A stretch of 61,567 bases of DNA from Clostridiales bacterium UBA7001 (GTDB lineage: Bacteria; Bacillota; Clostridia; TANB77; CAG-508), in contig DJXP01000031.1 of NCBI GenBank assembly GCA_002449785.1, positions 1 to 61,567 on the forward strand, in the 5' to 3' direction. This document shows positions 1 to 8,412 of this stretch, one piece after another. The notes beneath the pieces are model-generated. The model saw nothing but the letters and a program-made list of their open reading frames with translations, was not told where the DNA came from and did not search any database. Each line of letters starts with the position of its first letter. The first letter of the stretch is position 1. Made by a program: the position numbers and the translations under genes.

Positions 1-119
1 AATTAGCTTGAACTAGCATTTTTTTGAAAAAATGTTAAAATAACTAGCCTATATATTACTTAAAGACTGTGAATTGTAACAATAAAAAAAATTTATTTAT
101 TTTTATTTAGGAGGAAAAA

Positions 120-1307
120 ATGTACGAAATATATGCAGATATGCATGTTCATATTGGTAGATCCGAAAATGGTAAACCAATTAAAATAACTGCTGCTAAA
201 AGTTTAAATTTTGCTAATATTGCTAAAGAATGTTATGAAAGAAAAGGAATAAACCTTGTAGGTATTATAGATTGTGCTTCACCTTATGTAATAGAAGATA
301 TTGATAATTTTTTAAAATCTGGTGATGCATATGAAATAGAAGATGGTGGAATAGTATATAAAGATAAAGTATGTATAATACTTGGAAGTGAAGTTGAAAC
401 TTCTGAAATTAATGATAATGGAAAAAAAGGAAGTGCACATAATTTATGCTATTTTCCAACATTAGCTGACATTAAAGCTTTTTCAAATGAATTAAGGCTA
501 CATCTTAAAAATATTACTTTAAGTACTCAAAGGACAGATTTGTCTGGATATGATTTAATTGATATTGTAGAAAAGTACAATGGAATTTTGATTCCTGCTC
601 ATTGTTTTACACCTCATAAGAGTTATTATGGTAATTGTACTGATTCTTTAAAGAAAATTTTTAAAGAAAAGTATGATAGAATACCTGCAATTGAGCTTGG
701 TTTAAGCAGTGATACATATTTAGCAGATCAAATTTCTGAACTCGAAGGAAAAACATTTTTAACAAATTCAGATGCACATTCTCTACCCAAAATAGCAAGA
801 GAATACAATAAAATGGAACTTGGTGGAATTAGTTTTAAAGAATTTGTTAAAGCTGTAAAAAATGAAGAAGGAAGAAAAATTGTTGCAAATTATGGATTAG
901 ATCCAAAACTTGGAAAATATCATAGAACTTTTTGTGAAAAATGCAACAAAAGGATACCAGGACCGGCTCCTGTTCTAAAATGTGATACATGTGTGAGTCA
1001 TAATATAACTATGGGAGTTTTTGATAGAATTGAAATAATTAAAGATAAAAAAGAAAGTATAAGTCCTAAAAATAGACCAGAATATATATATCAAATTCCT
1101 CTTACTTTTATCCCAGGAATAGGTGGAAAGACAATAGATAAGTTATTAGAGCATTTTGGAACTGAAATGACAATTTTACATAAATTATCAAGTGATGATA
1201 TTGAAGCTGTTATAGGTAGTAAAATCGCTAAAAATATAATAGATGCTAGAGAAGGTAAAATGCACATTATTGAAGGTGGAGGAGGAGTTTACGGAAAAGT
1301 AGAATAA
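120..1307 (+). CDS. Endonuclease Q family protein (PHP domain, zinc finger, helix-hairpin-helix)
   Basis: The N-terminal two thirds is a PHP metal-dependent phosphoesterase domain: DMHVH at residues 7-11, PAHCFTPH at 159-166 and NSDAH at 216-220 are metal ligands. Two CxxC pairs (272-275 and 288-291) form a zinc finger, and FIPGIGGKT near 330 is a helix-hairpin-helix DNA-binding motif. This order is that of endonuclease Q (YqxK in bacilli), which cleaves DNA 5' of deaminated or abasic bases in repair. AGGAGG at 109-114 fits the ATG start. spoIIM and xerD follow as in Bacillus, which supports the call. Activity here is inferred from the family. Confidence 0.88.
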   Translation: MYEIYADMHVHIGRSENGKPIKITAAKSLNFANIAKECYERKGINLVGIIDCASPYVIEDIDNFLKSGDAYEIEDGGIVYKDKVCIILGSEVETSEINDNGKKGSAHNLCYFPTLADIKAFSNELRLHLKNITLSTQRTDLSGYDLIDIVEKYNGILIPAHCFTPHKSYYGNCTDSLKKIFKEKYDRIPAIELGLSSDTYLADQISELEGKTFLTNSDAHSLPKIAREYNKMELGGISFKEFVKAVKNEEGRKIVANYGLDPKLGKYHRTFCEKCNKRIPGPAPVLKCDTCVSHNITMGVFDRIEIIKDKKESISPKNRPEYIYQIPLTFIPGIGGKTIDKLLEHFGTEMTILHKLSSDDIEAVIGSKIAKNIIDAREGKMHIIEGGGGVYGKVE

Positions 1308-1350
1308 ATTATTTATTTATGAATACACTTGGATTAAGTAGGGTGTATTT

Positions 1351-1959
1351 ATGAAAAATGTAATTATGAACTATATAAATAAAAATAAATTTATTTTTAT
1401 AATTATAAGTATTATTTTTTGTATTGGAATTGCAATTGGAATTATTTCTATTAATATGTCTAGTGATGTACAAAAGAATGAAATAAATATATATATTACG
1501 AATTTGCTAAATCATATTAAGAGTAATGAAAATATAGATAGAATTCAATTATTATTTTTAAGTATAAAAAATAATGTATTGTTAATAGTAATAATATGGA
1601 TTTTAGGTTGTACTATAATTGGAGGTCCTATTATATACTTAGTGATATTATACAAGGGATTTTTACTTGGATATACAATTTCAGCATTAGTAGCAGTGTT
1701 AGGTATTAAAACAGGTACACTTTTTGCAATTTCTTCTTTAACATTTCAAAATATAATATTTCTTCCATTTATTTTTATAATGGCTGAAAATGGTATAATG
1801 ATTCATAAAGATATAAAAATAAGAAGTGTTAATTTAAGAATAGAAGTTATAAAATATACTATAATTATGTTTATCACAACATTAGTTTCAATATTGGCAA
1901 GTTTTGTAGAAGTTTATTTTTCTACTAGTTTATTAGTAACTTTAACTACTTTTCTTTAA
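1351..1959 (+). CDS. spoIIM: Stage II sporulation protein M
   Basis: A 202-residue integral membrane protein with an N-terminal hydrophobic segment (about 14-34) and three or four more between residues 75 and 200, including a Gly-rich segment around IIGGPIIYLVILYKGFLLGY. Length, topology and position between endonuclease Q and xerD match SpoIIM, part of the SpoIID-SpoIIM-SpoIIP complex that remodels peptidoglycan and drives membrane migration during forespore engulfment. It implies the organism makes endospores. It sits 44 bases after the upstream gene, so it is probably co-transcribed with it. Confidence 0.85.
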   Translation: MKNVIMNYINKNKFIFIIISIIFCIGIAIGIISINMSSDVQKNEINIYITNLLNHIKSNENIDRIQLLFLSIKNNVLLIVIIWILGCTIIGGPIIYLVILYKGFLLGYTISALVAVLGIKTGTLFAISSLTFQNIIFLPFIFIMAENGIMIHKDIKIRSVNLRIEVIKYTIIMFITTLVSILASFVEVYFSTSLLVTLTTFL

Positions 1960-1985
1960 TAAATTTGTTAAAAACTCTTTACATT

Positions 1986-2019
1986 TTGACATATATTTGA
2001 TATAACATAAATATGTTAT
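1986..2019 (+). promoter_or_regulatory. Possible promoter with overlapping inverted repeat upstream of xerD
   Basis: TTGACA at 1986-1991 is a consensus -35 box. Downstream lies an inverted repeat, ATAACATA-AA-TATGTTAT (2002-2019), with perfect 8-bp arms. The -10 box at the usual 17-base spacing is poor (AAATAT), so promoter use is uncertain. The repeat could be an operator over the -10 region. Confidence 0.4.
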
Positions 2020-2070
2020 GTAAATAAAAATGAAAAGGTAAATGAAATATAGAATGGAGAGAATAATATA

Positions 2071-2952
2071 ATGGAAAAACAAATTAAACTTTTTTTAGAA
2101 TTTCTTGAAAATGATAAAAAATTATCAACTAATACTTTACAGTCATACAAAAGAGATATTGAACAATATCAAGAATACATCGATAAAAATGGTTTAAATT
2201 ATTTAAAAGTTAATAGTTCAGACATAGAAAATTATTTTGAAGTTTTAAAAGATATGAATAAGAAAACTTCAACAATATCTAGAAATTTAGCTACAATTAG
2301 AGCTTTTTATCAGTTTTTATTAAGAACTAAAAAAATTAAAAATGATCCTACAAGTGGTTTACATTCTCCAAAAGTTGAGAAAAAAGCTCCGAGTATTTTA
2401 TCTTCTCAAGAAGTTGAATTACTTTTAGAACAACCTAAAAATATAGATTTAAAAGGCATTAGAGATAAGGCTATGCTAGAATTTGCATATGCTACAGGAA
2501 TGAGAGTTACAGAAATTATATCACTAAATATTTCAGACGTTAATTTAGAACAAGGATATGTAGTATGTAATACTGGATTAAAAAAGAGAACAATTCCATT
2601 AGGAACAATTTCATTAAAAGCTCTAAAAGATTACATTGAAAAAGCAAGACCTATTTTAATAAAAGACGAGAGCATTACAGCATTATTTGTTAATGTAAAT
2701 GGAAAAAGATTAACAAGACAAGGATTTTGGAAAATTGTAAAATATTATAAAGAACAAGCTCACATTACTAAAGATATAACTCCACATGTTTTGAGACATT
2801 CTTTTGCTACACATCTTTTACAAAATGGAGCAGATTTAAAAGCGATACAAACAATGCTTGGACATTCTGATATTTCATCTACACAAGTATATATGCAATT
2901 TCAAAATGATGATTTGAAAGACATTTATAAAAAAGCTCATCCAAGAGCTTAA
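2071..2952 (+). CDS. xerD: Site-specific tyrosine recombinase XerD
   Basis: A 293-residue tyrosine recombinase of the usual XerC/XerD length. The N-terminal SAM-like DNA-binding domain covers about 1-85. The catalytic residues are visible: Arg145 in GMRVTE, the beta-hairpin lysines near 171, HVLRH (His239, Arg242), His265 in LGHSD and the nucleophile Tyr274. Its place after spoIIM matches xerD (ripX) of Bacillus, which resolves chromosome dimers at dif with XerC. A second, longer recombinase is at 47674-48681. The ATG is preceded by GGAGAG. Confidence 0.88.
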   Translation: MEKQIKLFLEFLENDKKLSTNTLQSYKRDIEQYQEYIDKNGLNYLKVNSSDIENYFEVLKDMNKKTSTISRNLATIRAFYQFLLRTKKIKNDPTSGLHSPKVEKKAPSILSSQEVELLLEQPKNIDLKGIRDKAMLEFAYATGMRVTEIISLNISDVNLEQGYVVCNTGLKKRTIPLGTISLKALKDYIEKARPILIKDESITALFVNVNGKRLTRQGFWKIVKYYKEQAHITKDITPHVLRHSFATHLLQNGADLKAIQTMLGHSDISSTQVYMQFQNDDLKDIYKKAHPRA

Positions 2953-2988
2953 TTCTATTTGCTTAATGTAGAAATATTATTCTATGTT

Positions 2989-3037
2989 ATCAGGGCACCC
3001 ATAATTCTGAAAAAATATTTATGGGTGCCCTGATTTT
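2989..3037. terminator. Strong terminator hairpin between convergent genes
   Basis: Perfect 16-bp stem: 2989-3004 (ATCAGGGCACCCATAA) pairs with 3019-3034, followed on the plus strand by TTTTATAT. It ends xerD and lies at the 3' end of the convergent regulator gene. Confidence 0.85.
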
Positions 3038-3683
3038 ATATAAAATTATTACTTTTATATAGTAAAGTTATTTTTTTACCTTTTACTGTTATAAATCTTT
3101 CTTCTTTTAAATTACGAAGTTCTCTAAACATTGCAGATCTGTTTACTGCAATGTAATCAGCTAAATCTTTTAAATTGAATGGTAATTCTATTATTTTTCT
3201 ATATGTTTTTTTATATTCTATTTCAAAAAATTCAAGGAGTCTATCTCGTATTGTTTTCTTCTCGAGTATTCGTACTTTTTCATTCATTTTTCTAAAGTTA
3301 TCATTTATTATATTAAATAGATTATTCATAAAAATATTATAATAAACATGTTTTGAATTATCTTGTCTTAATAAAATATTATAATTTATAATTAAAACTT
3401 CTGTGTTATCTTCTTTGGAAATTATTTCATAATCTTCAAAGTTTATTAAATTCATATAAGTATTAAATAAACTTTCTTTAGAAAGTTTTTCCATAATTGT
3501 TTCATTTCCTTCGTAATCAACGCTAATAATATCAGCAGAACCCTCTAAAATAATACCAAAAATATTTTCATGTCTTAAAGTGGGCAATATTTCTTGATTT
3601 TTTTTATATTTATACTTATGAACTTCAAGTAAATTAAAAAGTTTACTTTTTTGTAACATGTTTAAACCTTCAAAAGGACTCAT
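3036..3683 (-). CDS. Crp/Fnr-family transcriptional regulator, divergent from nrdD
   Basis: 215 residues with the two-domain Crp/Fnr layout: an N-terminal cyclic-nucleotide-like beta-roll (about 15-105), a long dimerisation helix (about 118-150), and a C-terminal winged helix-turn-helix (about 171-198, with LKDLADYIAVNRSAMFRELR as the recognition unit). There are no cysteines, so it cannot carry an Fnr-type iron-sulfur cluster; its signal is unknown. GGAGG lies upstream of the ATG. It is divergent from nrdDG with an 18-bp palindrome in between, suggesting it regulates itself and the anaerobic ribonucleotide reductase operon. That link is inference from layout. Confidence 0.82.
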   Translation of the reverse strand: MSPFEGLNMLQKSKLFNLLEVHKYKYKKNQEILPTLRHENIFGIILEGSADIISVDYEGNETIMEKLSKESLFNTYMNLINFEDYEIISKEDNTEVLIINYNILLRQDNSKHVYYNIFMNNLFNIINDNFRKMNEKVRILEKKTIRDRLLEFFEIEYKKTYRKIIELPFNLKDLADYIAVNRSAMFRELRNLKEERFITVKGKKITLLYKSNNFI

Positions 3684-3702
3684 TTTTTTTACCTCCTTTA
3701 CA

Positions 3703-3731
3703 ATTATATTACATTATTATGAAAGTTGCAA
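3703..3731 (-). promoter_or_regulatory. Promoter of the Crp/Fnr-type regulator gene
   Basis: On the minus strand TTGCAA (3731-3726), a 17-base spacer and TATAAT (3708-3703) form a near-consensus sigma-A promoter 20 bases upstream of the start codon. Its -35 box lies inside the 18-bp palindrome, so a protein bound there would directly affect it. Confidence 0.75.
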
Positions 3732-3740
3732 TTGCAACTT
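3723..3740. promoter_or_regulatory. Perfect 18-bp palindromic operator candidate
   Basis: AAGTTGCAATTGCAACTT is its own reverse complement over all 18 bases. It lies between the divergent regulator gene and nrdD. It contains the -35 box of the regulator promoter, and the TATAAT nearest nrdD begins 11 bases beyond it (3751). Crp/Fnr dimers bind such two-fold symmetric sites, so it is the obvious operator for the neighbouring regulator. Confidence 0.72.
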
Positions 3741-3800
3741 GTAAATATTTTATAATATATATATATTTAGAACAGAAAATTTAAGGAGGACTTTATTGTT

Positions 3801-5999
3801 ATGAAAATAGTTAAAAGAGATGGACATATAGTAGATTATGACCCAGAAAAAATAAGAATTGCTATTGGAAAAGCAAACACTGAAGTAAGGGGAAAAGAAA
3901 AAGCTACTTCTGAGGAAATTGAAGAAATAATCAAATATATCGAAGAATTGAATAAGAGAAGAATATTAGTAGAAGATATTCAAGATATAATTGAAGAAAA
4001 ATTAATGGAATTTAATAAATATGCTTTAGCTAAAAAGTATATTACATATAGATATACAAGAGAATTAGTAAGAAAAGCTAATACTACAGATCAATCAATT
4101 AAAGAATTAATTGAAGGAGAAAATGAATATTGGAACAATGAAAATTCAAATAAAAATGCAGAAGTAGTTACTACACAAAGAGATTATCTAGCTGGAATAA
4201 CATCAACAGATATTACAAGAAGATTTTTGCTTCCTGAAGATATTGTTAAAGCACATGATGAAGGAATAATTCATTTTCATGATGCAGACTATTTTGCACA
4301 AAATGCTCTCCATAATTGTGAACTTATAAATTTAGATGATATGCTACAAAATGGAACTATTATAAATGGCGTTATGATTGAAAAACCACACAGATTTTTG
4401 ACAGCTGCAACAATTGCAACTCAAATTATTCTAGCTGTTACATCTTCTAGCTATGGTGGAGCAACTGTTTCACTTTCACACTTGGCTCCTTTTGTAAGAT
4501 TAAGCTATAATAAGTATTATAAAAAATACAAAGATAGAGGTTTTAAAGAAGAAGATTGCAAAAAATATGCAGACCAAGATACAAGAAAAGAAGTTGAAGA
4601 CGGAGTTCAAACCTTTAATTATCAAGTAAATTCAATGACAAATACAAATGGACAAGCACCATTTTTATCTGTAGCAATGTATTTAGGTGAAACAGAAGAA
4701 TATAAAGATGAGCTTGCTATGATTATAGAAGAGTTTTTAAAACAAAGACTTTTAGGATTTAAAAATGAAAAGGGTGTTTATATAACTCCTGCATTTCCAA
4801 AACTATTATATGTTCTTGAAGAAGATAATATTCATGAGAATAGCAAGTATTGGTATTTAACTAAACTTTCTGCTGAATGTACAGCTAAAAGAATGGTTCC
4901 AGATTATATATCAGAAAAAGTTATGAAAGAACTTAAAATTAATGGAAATGGTGATGGTGAATGTTATCCATGTATGGGATGTAGATCATTCTTAACTCCT
5001 GATAGAACAATGAGTGTTGGTAATATTTCAAAAGCTAAAAACTATGAAGAAGGTAAAGGAAAATATTATGGTAGATTCAATCAAGGTGTTGTAACAATTA
5101 ACCTTCCTGATGTAGCTTTATCATCCAAAAAAGATATAGATAAGTTCTGGAAAATTATGGATGAAAGATTAGAACTTTGCCATAGAGCACTTCAGATTAG
5201 ACATAAGAGATTAAGTAATGTTACAAGTGATGTTGCACCTATTTTATGGCAACATGGAGCATTAGCAAGACTAGAAAAAGGCGAGTCAATTCATGAACTT
5301 TTACATCATGGTTATTCAACTATTTCACTTGGTTATGCTGGATTATATGAATGTGTTAAATATATGACTGGATATTCTCATACTGGTGAAGGTAAAGAAT
5401 TTGGTTTAGAAATTATGCAACATTTAAATGATGCTGCTAAAAAATGGAAACAAGAAGAAGATATTGATTATTCAGTATATGGTACTCCAATAGAATCAAC
5501 TACATATAAATTTGCAAAATGCTTAAAAGAAAGATTTGGAACAGTTAAAGGAATAACAGATAGAAATTATATTACAAATTCTTATCATGTTCCTGTTTTT
5601 GAAGAAATTGATGCATTTTCAAAACTAACAGTAGAAAGTGAGTTCCAAAAATTAAGTCCAGGTGGTGCTATTTCTTATATAGAAACACCAAATTTACAAA
5701 ATAATATAGATGCTGTTATAGGTGTTATACAATTTATATATGACAATATTATGTATGCAGAATTAAACACTAAATCTGATTTTTGTCAAAAATGTGGTTA
5801 TACAGGAGAAATATTAATTGACGAAAATTATGAATGGTATTGCCCTGAATGTGGTAATAGAGACCATAATACATTAAATGTTGCAAGACGTACATGTGGT
5901 TATATAGGAACCAATTTCTGGAATAAAGGAAGAACTCAAGAAATTAAAGAAAGAGTTCTTCATATAGATAATAAAGTTGCTTCAGTAAAAGCAAAGTAA
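3801..5999 (+). CDS. nrdD: Anaerobic (class III) ribonucleoside-triphosphate reductase
   Basis: 732 residues. An N-terminal ATP-cone (about 1-90, opening MKIVKRDGHIVDYDPEKIR) provides allosteric control. The large catalytic barrel follows. At the C-terminus are the structural zinc site (Cys662, Cys665, Cys681, Cys684) and the glycyl-radical motif RRTCGYIG with the radical glycine at about 700. The enzyme makes deoxyribonucleoside triphosphates under anoxia with a radical generated by NrdG. nrdG follows 24 bases downstream. AAGGAGG precedes the ATG. Confidence 0.97.
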   Translation: MKIVKRDGHIVDYDPEKIRIAIGKANTEVRGKEKATSEEIEEIIKYIEELNKRRILVEDIQDIIEEKLMEFNKYALAKKYITYRYTRELVRKANTTDQSIKELIEGENEYWNNENSNKNAEVVTTQRDYLAGITSTDITRRFLLPEDIVKAHDEGIIHFHDADYFAQNALHNCELINLDDMLQNGTIINGVMIEKPHRFLTAATIATQIILAVTSSSYGGATVSLSHLAPFVRLSYNKYYKKYKDRGFKEEDCKKYADQDTRKEVEDGVQTFNYQVNSMTNTNGQAPFLSVAMYLGETEEYKDELAMIIEEFLKQRLLGFKNEKGVYITPAFPKLLYVLEEDNIHENSKYWYLTKLSAECTAKRMVPDYISEKVMKELKINGNGDGECYPCMGCRSFLTPDRTMSVGNISKAKNYEEGKGKYYGRFNQGVVTINLPDVALSSKKDIDKFWKIMDERLELCHRALQIRHKRLSNVTSDVAPILWQHGALARLEKGESIHELLHHGYSTISLGYAGLYECVKYMTGYSHTGEGKEFGLEIMQHLNDAAKKWKQEEDIDYSVYGTPIESTTYKFAKCLKERFGTVKGITDRNYITNSYHVPVFEEIDAFSKLTVESEFQKLSPGGAISYIETPNLQNNIDAVIGVIQFIYDNIMYAELNTKSDFCQKCGYTGEILIDENYEWYCPECGNRDHNTLNVARRTCGYIGTNFWNKGRTQEIKERVLHIDNKVASVKAK

Positions 6000-6023
6000 A
6001 AACTAATATAAGAGGAACAAAAT

Positions 6024-6518
6024 ATGAAATACAATTTAATTCGCAAAATGGATATTTCAAATGGACCTGGAGTTAGAGTCTCAATATTTATGCAAGGGTG
6101 CGCATTTCATTGCAAAAATTGTTTTAATAAAGAAACTTGGGATTTTAATACAGGATATGATTTTAATGAAGAAACAATAAATGAAGTATTAGATTTATGT
6201 AAAAAAGATCATATAAAAGGTTTATCAATATTAGGTGGTGAACCAATGCATCCAAATAATGAAGATGGTACAGCAAAACTCGCAAAAGCATTTAAAGAAA
6301 AGTATCCTAATAAATCTGTTTGGATGTGGTCTGGATATAAATTTGATGAGGGATTAAAGGATAAAGAAGCTTTAAAATATGTAGATGTTTTAGTTGATGG
6401 TACATATACAGATGAACTAAGAAATCCAACTTTAAAGTGGAAAGGATCATCTAATCAAAGAGTAATTGATGTTAAAAACTCATTAAAAGAAAATAAGATA
6501 GTGCTATTTGAAGAATAA
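6024..6518 (+). CDS. nrdG: Anaerobic ribonucleotide reductase activating protein (radical SAM)
   Basis: 164 residues, the usual NrdG length. The radical-SAM cluster motif CxxxCxxC is at Cys26, Cys30 and Cys33 (GCAFHCKNCF), and LGGEPM near 72-77 matches the SAM-binding GGE motif. It uses S-adenosylmethionine to install the glycyl radical on NrdD. It follows nrdD closely and shares its operon. Confidence 0.95.
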   Translation: MKYNLIRKMDISNGPGVRVSIFMQGCAFHCKNCFNKETWDFNTGYDFNEETINEVLDLCKKDHIKGLSILGGEPMHPNNEDGTAKLAKAFKEKYPNKSVWMWSGYKFDEGLKDKEALKYVDVLVDGTYTDELRNPTLKWKGSSNQRVIDVKNSLKENKIVLFEE

Positions 6519-6574
6519 AGCAAGTATAAATATTTATTAAATTGACATACTATAAATAAGGAGAAGTTAAAGAT

Positions 6575-6820
6575 ATGGAAACTAGAGTAGCTGTTATTGG
6601 AATTATTGTAGAAAATAGAGAAAGTGTACCAACACTTAATAGATTACTTTCTGACTATGGAGACTATATTATTGGCAGAATGGGAGTTCCATATCATAAG
6701 AAGGGAATAAGTGTTATATCAGTTGCAATTGACGCACCACAAGATATAATAAATTCATTAAGTGGAAGTATAGGTAATTTAGATGGCATTCATGCAAAAA
6801 CAGCATATAGCGGAATATAA
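6575..6820 (+). CDS. TM1266-type iron-only hydrogenase system putative regulator
   Basis: An 81-residue ACT-like ferredoxin-fold protein. It opens with METRVAVIGIIVENRESV and contains the dyad GRMGVPYHKKGISVISV, both typical of the TM1266 family, which usually sits beside [FeFe]-hydrogenase maturation genes and is thought to sense or regulate. No hydrogenase genes are in this window. It follows nrdG by 56 bases and may be co-transcribed with nrdDG. The function is not established. Confidence 0.78.
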   Translation: METRVAVIGIIVENRESVPTLNRLLSDYGDYIIGRMGVPYHKKGISVISVAIDAPQDIINSLSGSIGNLDGIHAKTAYSGI

Positions 6821-6830
6821 GTAAGTATAA

Positions 6831-6890
6831 AAAAAGACATTCTTTTTATTCTACTTAAAATGGTGGTAGATAAAAGAATGTCTTTTTTTT
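6831..6890. terminator. Bidirectional terminator
   Basis: An A-rich arm AAAAAGACATTCTTTTATTCTAC-like (6831-6853) pairs with the matching arm ending GAATGTC and a run of eight T at 6871-6890. It closes the nrd operon and the convergent dipeptidase gene. Confidence 0.82.
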
Positions 6891-8256
6891 ACTTAGAAAG
6901 TTCATATATTGCTTCAGCATATATTTTGGCAGTTAAGATAAATTTATCTATATCTATAAATTCATCAACTTGATGGCACATATCCTTATCACCCGGCATT
7001 GTCATACCATATGAAACAAAATTATTAAAAGCTCTTGCGTATGTACCTCCACCTATTGCAATTGGTGATTCGTTCATATTTGTTTTTTTATTAAAAATAT
7101 TTACAAGAGTTTTTACTAAATATGAATTTTTATCAACAAATAGTGGTTCTTGTCTACCAATTTCATTAACTTCTAAACTATCAAATTCTGAATCTAAATT
7201 TTTATATTTTTGAATAATGCTATCAAGGGAAGTTTTTACAGGTACTCGTAAATTTATTTTTAATATCAAATTATTTGAATCTCTATTATAATCAATAGAT
7301 GCAACATTTGATGTTAATTTTCCAGATTCATCATCAATACAATTTAAAAATGTAGGACTAATTATATTAAAAAAGTCTAATTCATATAATCTATTTAAAA
7401 AATTATTTTTCATTTCAAAATTATCGATAATATATTTGATTAAAATTGCTATTGCATTTTTTCCTTCTTCAGGGTGTGCAGCGTGTGAAGCTATTCCAAA
7501 TGCTTCTATTTTTATTAAATTATTTTCTAAAATAGATATATTTATGTTTTCTGAATTTTTTAAGTATGAAACCGTATTTGAATTTGGCTTTAGTATAATA
7601 GAACAATATTTAGGAACGACATTTATTGCATTGTTATTACAAGAGATTTCTACTATATCATAATTTTCAATTAAAAAATACTTTTTTAATTCAATACTTA
7701 AAATACCTTTTTCAGCGTATATTGCAGGAAAGTTTGCATCTGGACTAAAACCTATACTTGGTAATTCTTCATGCTTCTTATAATAATTAATACATTTCCA
7801 ATTTTTTTCTTCATTTAATCCTAAAATTAGACGAACACGTTTATTTATTTTAAAATTATCCATTATTGCTTTCATAGCATATAATGATGCAACAACTGGA
7901 CCTTTGTCATCTATTGAACCTCTTCCATATAGTTTTCCATCTCGTATAGAAGGCTCAAATGGAGGAGTAGTCCATCCATCTTCATTTAGCGCTGGTACAA
8001 CATCTAAATGACCAACTATTCCAACTAAATCATTACCTTCACCAAATTCAATATATCCGCAGTAATCATCAATGTTTTTGGTTTTAAATCCCATATGTTG
8101 TGCTAGATTTAATGTATAATTTAAGGCATCAGAACATGCCTTACCAAATGGATACTCGGAGCTTGAATTTTCTATTGATATGCTTGGGAATTTAATTAAA
8201 TCAGATAAAGTTTTCAACATTTCATCTTTATTATTATCAATTATTTTATCAAACAT
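6889..8256 (-). CDS. pepV: M20-family dipeptidase (PepV/Sapep type)
   Basis: 455 residues, a normal length for PepV-type metallopeptidases. The two-zinc site is visible: His83 and Asp85 in GHLDVVP, Asp116 in GRGSIDDKGP, the catalytic/ligand Glu149-Glu150, Asp173 in SPDANFP, and a C-terminal His at about 428 (DMCHQVDEF). A lid/dimerisation domain is inserted in the middle. It cleaves dipeptides in the cytoplasm for amino-acid supply. GGAGGAATATATG gives an ideal start. It is a single gene convergent with the nrd operon. Confidence 0.87.
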   Translation of the reverse strand: MFDKIIDNNKDEMLKTLSDLIKFPSISIENSSSEYPFGKACSDALNYTLNLAQHMGFKTKNIDDYCGYIEFGEGNDLVGIVGHLDVVPALNEDGWTTPPFEPSIRDGKLYGRGSIDDKGPVVASLYAMKAIMDNFKINKRVRLILGLNEEKNWKCINYYKKHEELPSIGFSPDANFPAIYAEKGILSIELKKYFLIENYDIVEISCNNNAINVVPKYCSIILKPNSNTVSYLKNSENINISILENNLIKIEAFGIASHAAHPEEGKNAIAILIKYIIDNFEMKNNFLNRLYELDFFNIISPTFLNCIDDESGKLTSNVASIDYNRDSNNLILKINLRVPVKTSLDSIIQKYKNLDSEFDSLEVNEIGRQEPLFVDKNSYLVKTLVNIFNKKTNMNESPIAIGGGTYARAFNNFVSYGMTMPGDKDMCHQVDEFIDIDKFILTAKIYAEAIYELSK

Positions 8257-8341
8257 ATATTCCTCCTATAAATACAATTTTTAATATTATATAATAAAAA
8301 AGATTAAAAATGAAATTTGTTATAAAATTGTTATAAAAAAC

Positions 8342-8370
8342 TTGAATTAATATTTATTTATGTATAAAAT
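8342..8370 (+). promoter_or_regulatory. Sigma-A type promoter of the acidic repeat protein gene
   Basis: TTGAAT (8342-8347), 17 bases, TAAAAT (8365-8370), 43 bases before the ATG. Confidence 0.6.
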
Positions 8371-8412
8371 ATTAAGCATAAACAAAAGTTAAAGTTTTAG
8401 GAGGAATGAAAA

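Noticed and set aside
1..119. Gene or structure at the window start
   Set aside because: I see only AT-rich leader sequence, with no clear terminator stem or ORF; the ribosome-binding site at 109-114 belongs to the first gene.
2002..2019. dif site next to xerD
   Set aside because: The arms are 8 bp and the sequence does not resemble Firmicutes dif; dif is normally far from xerD.
4402..4425. TTGCAA-like repeat inside nrdD resembling the palindrome
   Set aside because: It is only partly symmetric and lies in conserved coding sequence, so it is a chance match.
7436..7663. Open frame antisense to the dipeptidase gene
   Set aside because: It has no ribosome-binding site and lies wholly inside a well-supported gene on the other strand; AT-rich DNA makes such shadows common.
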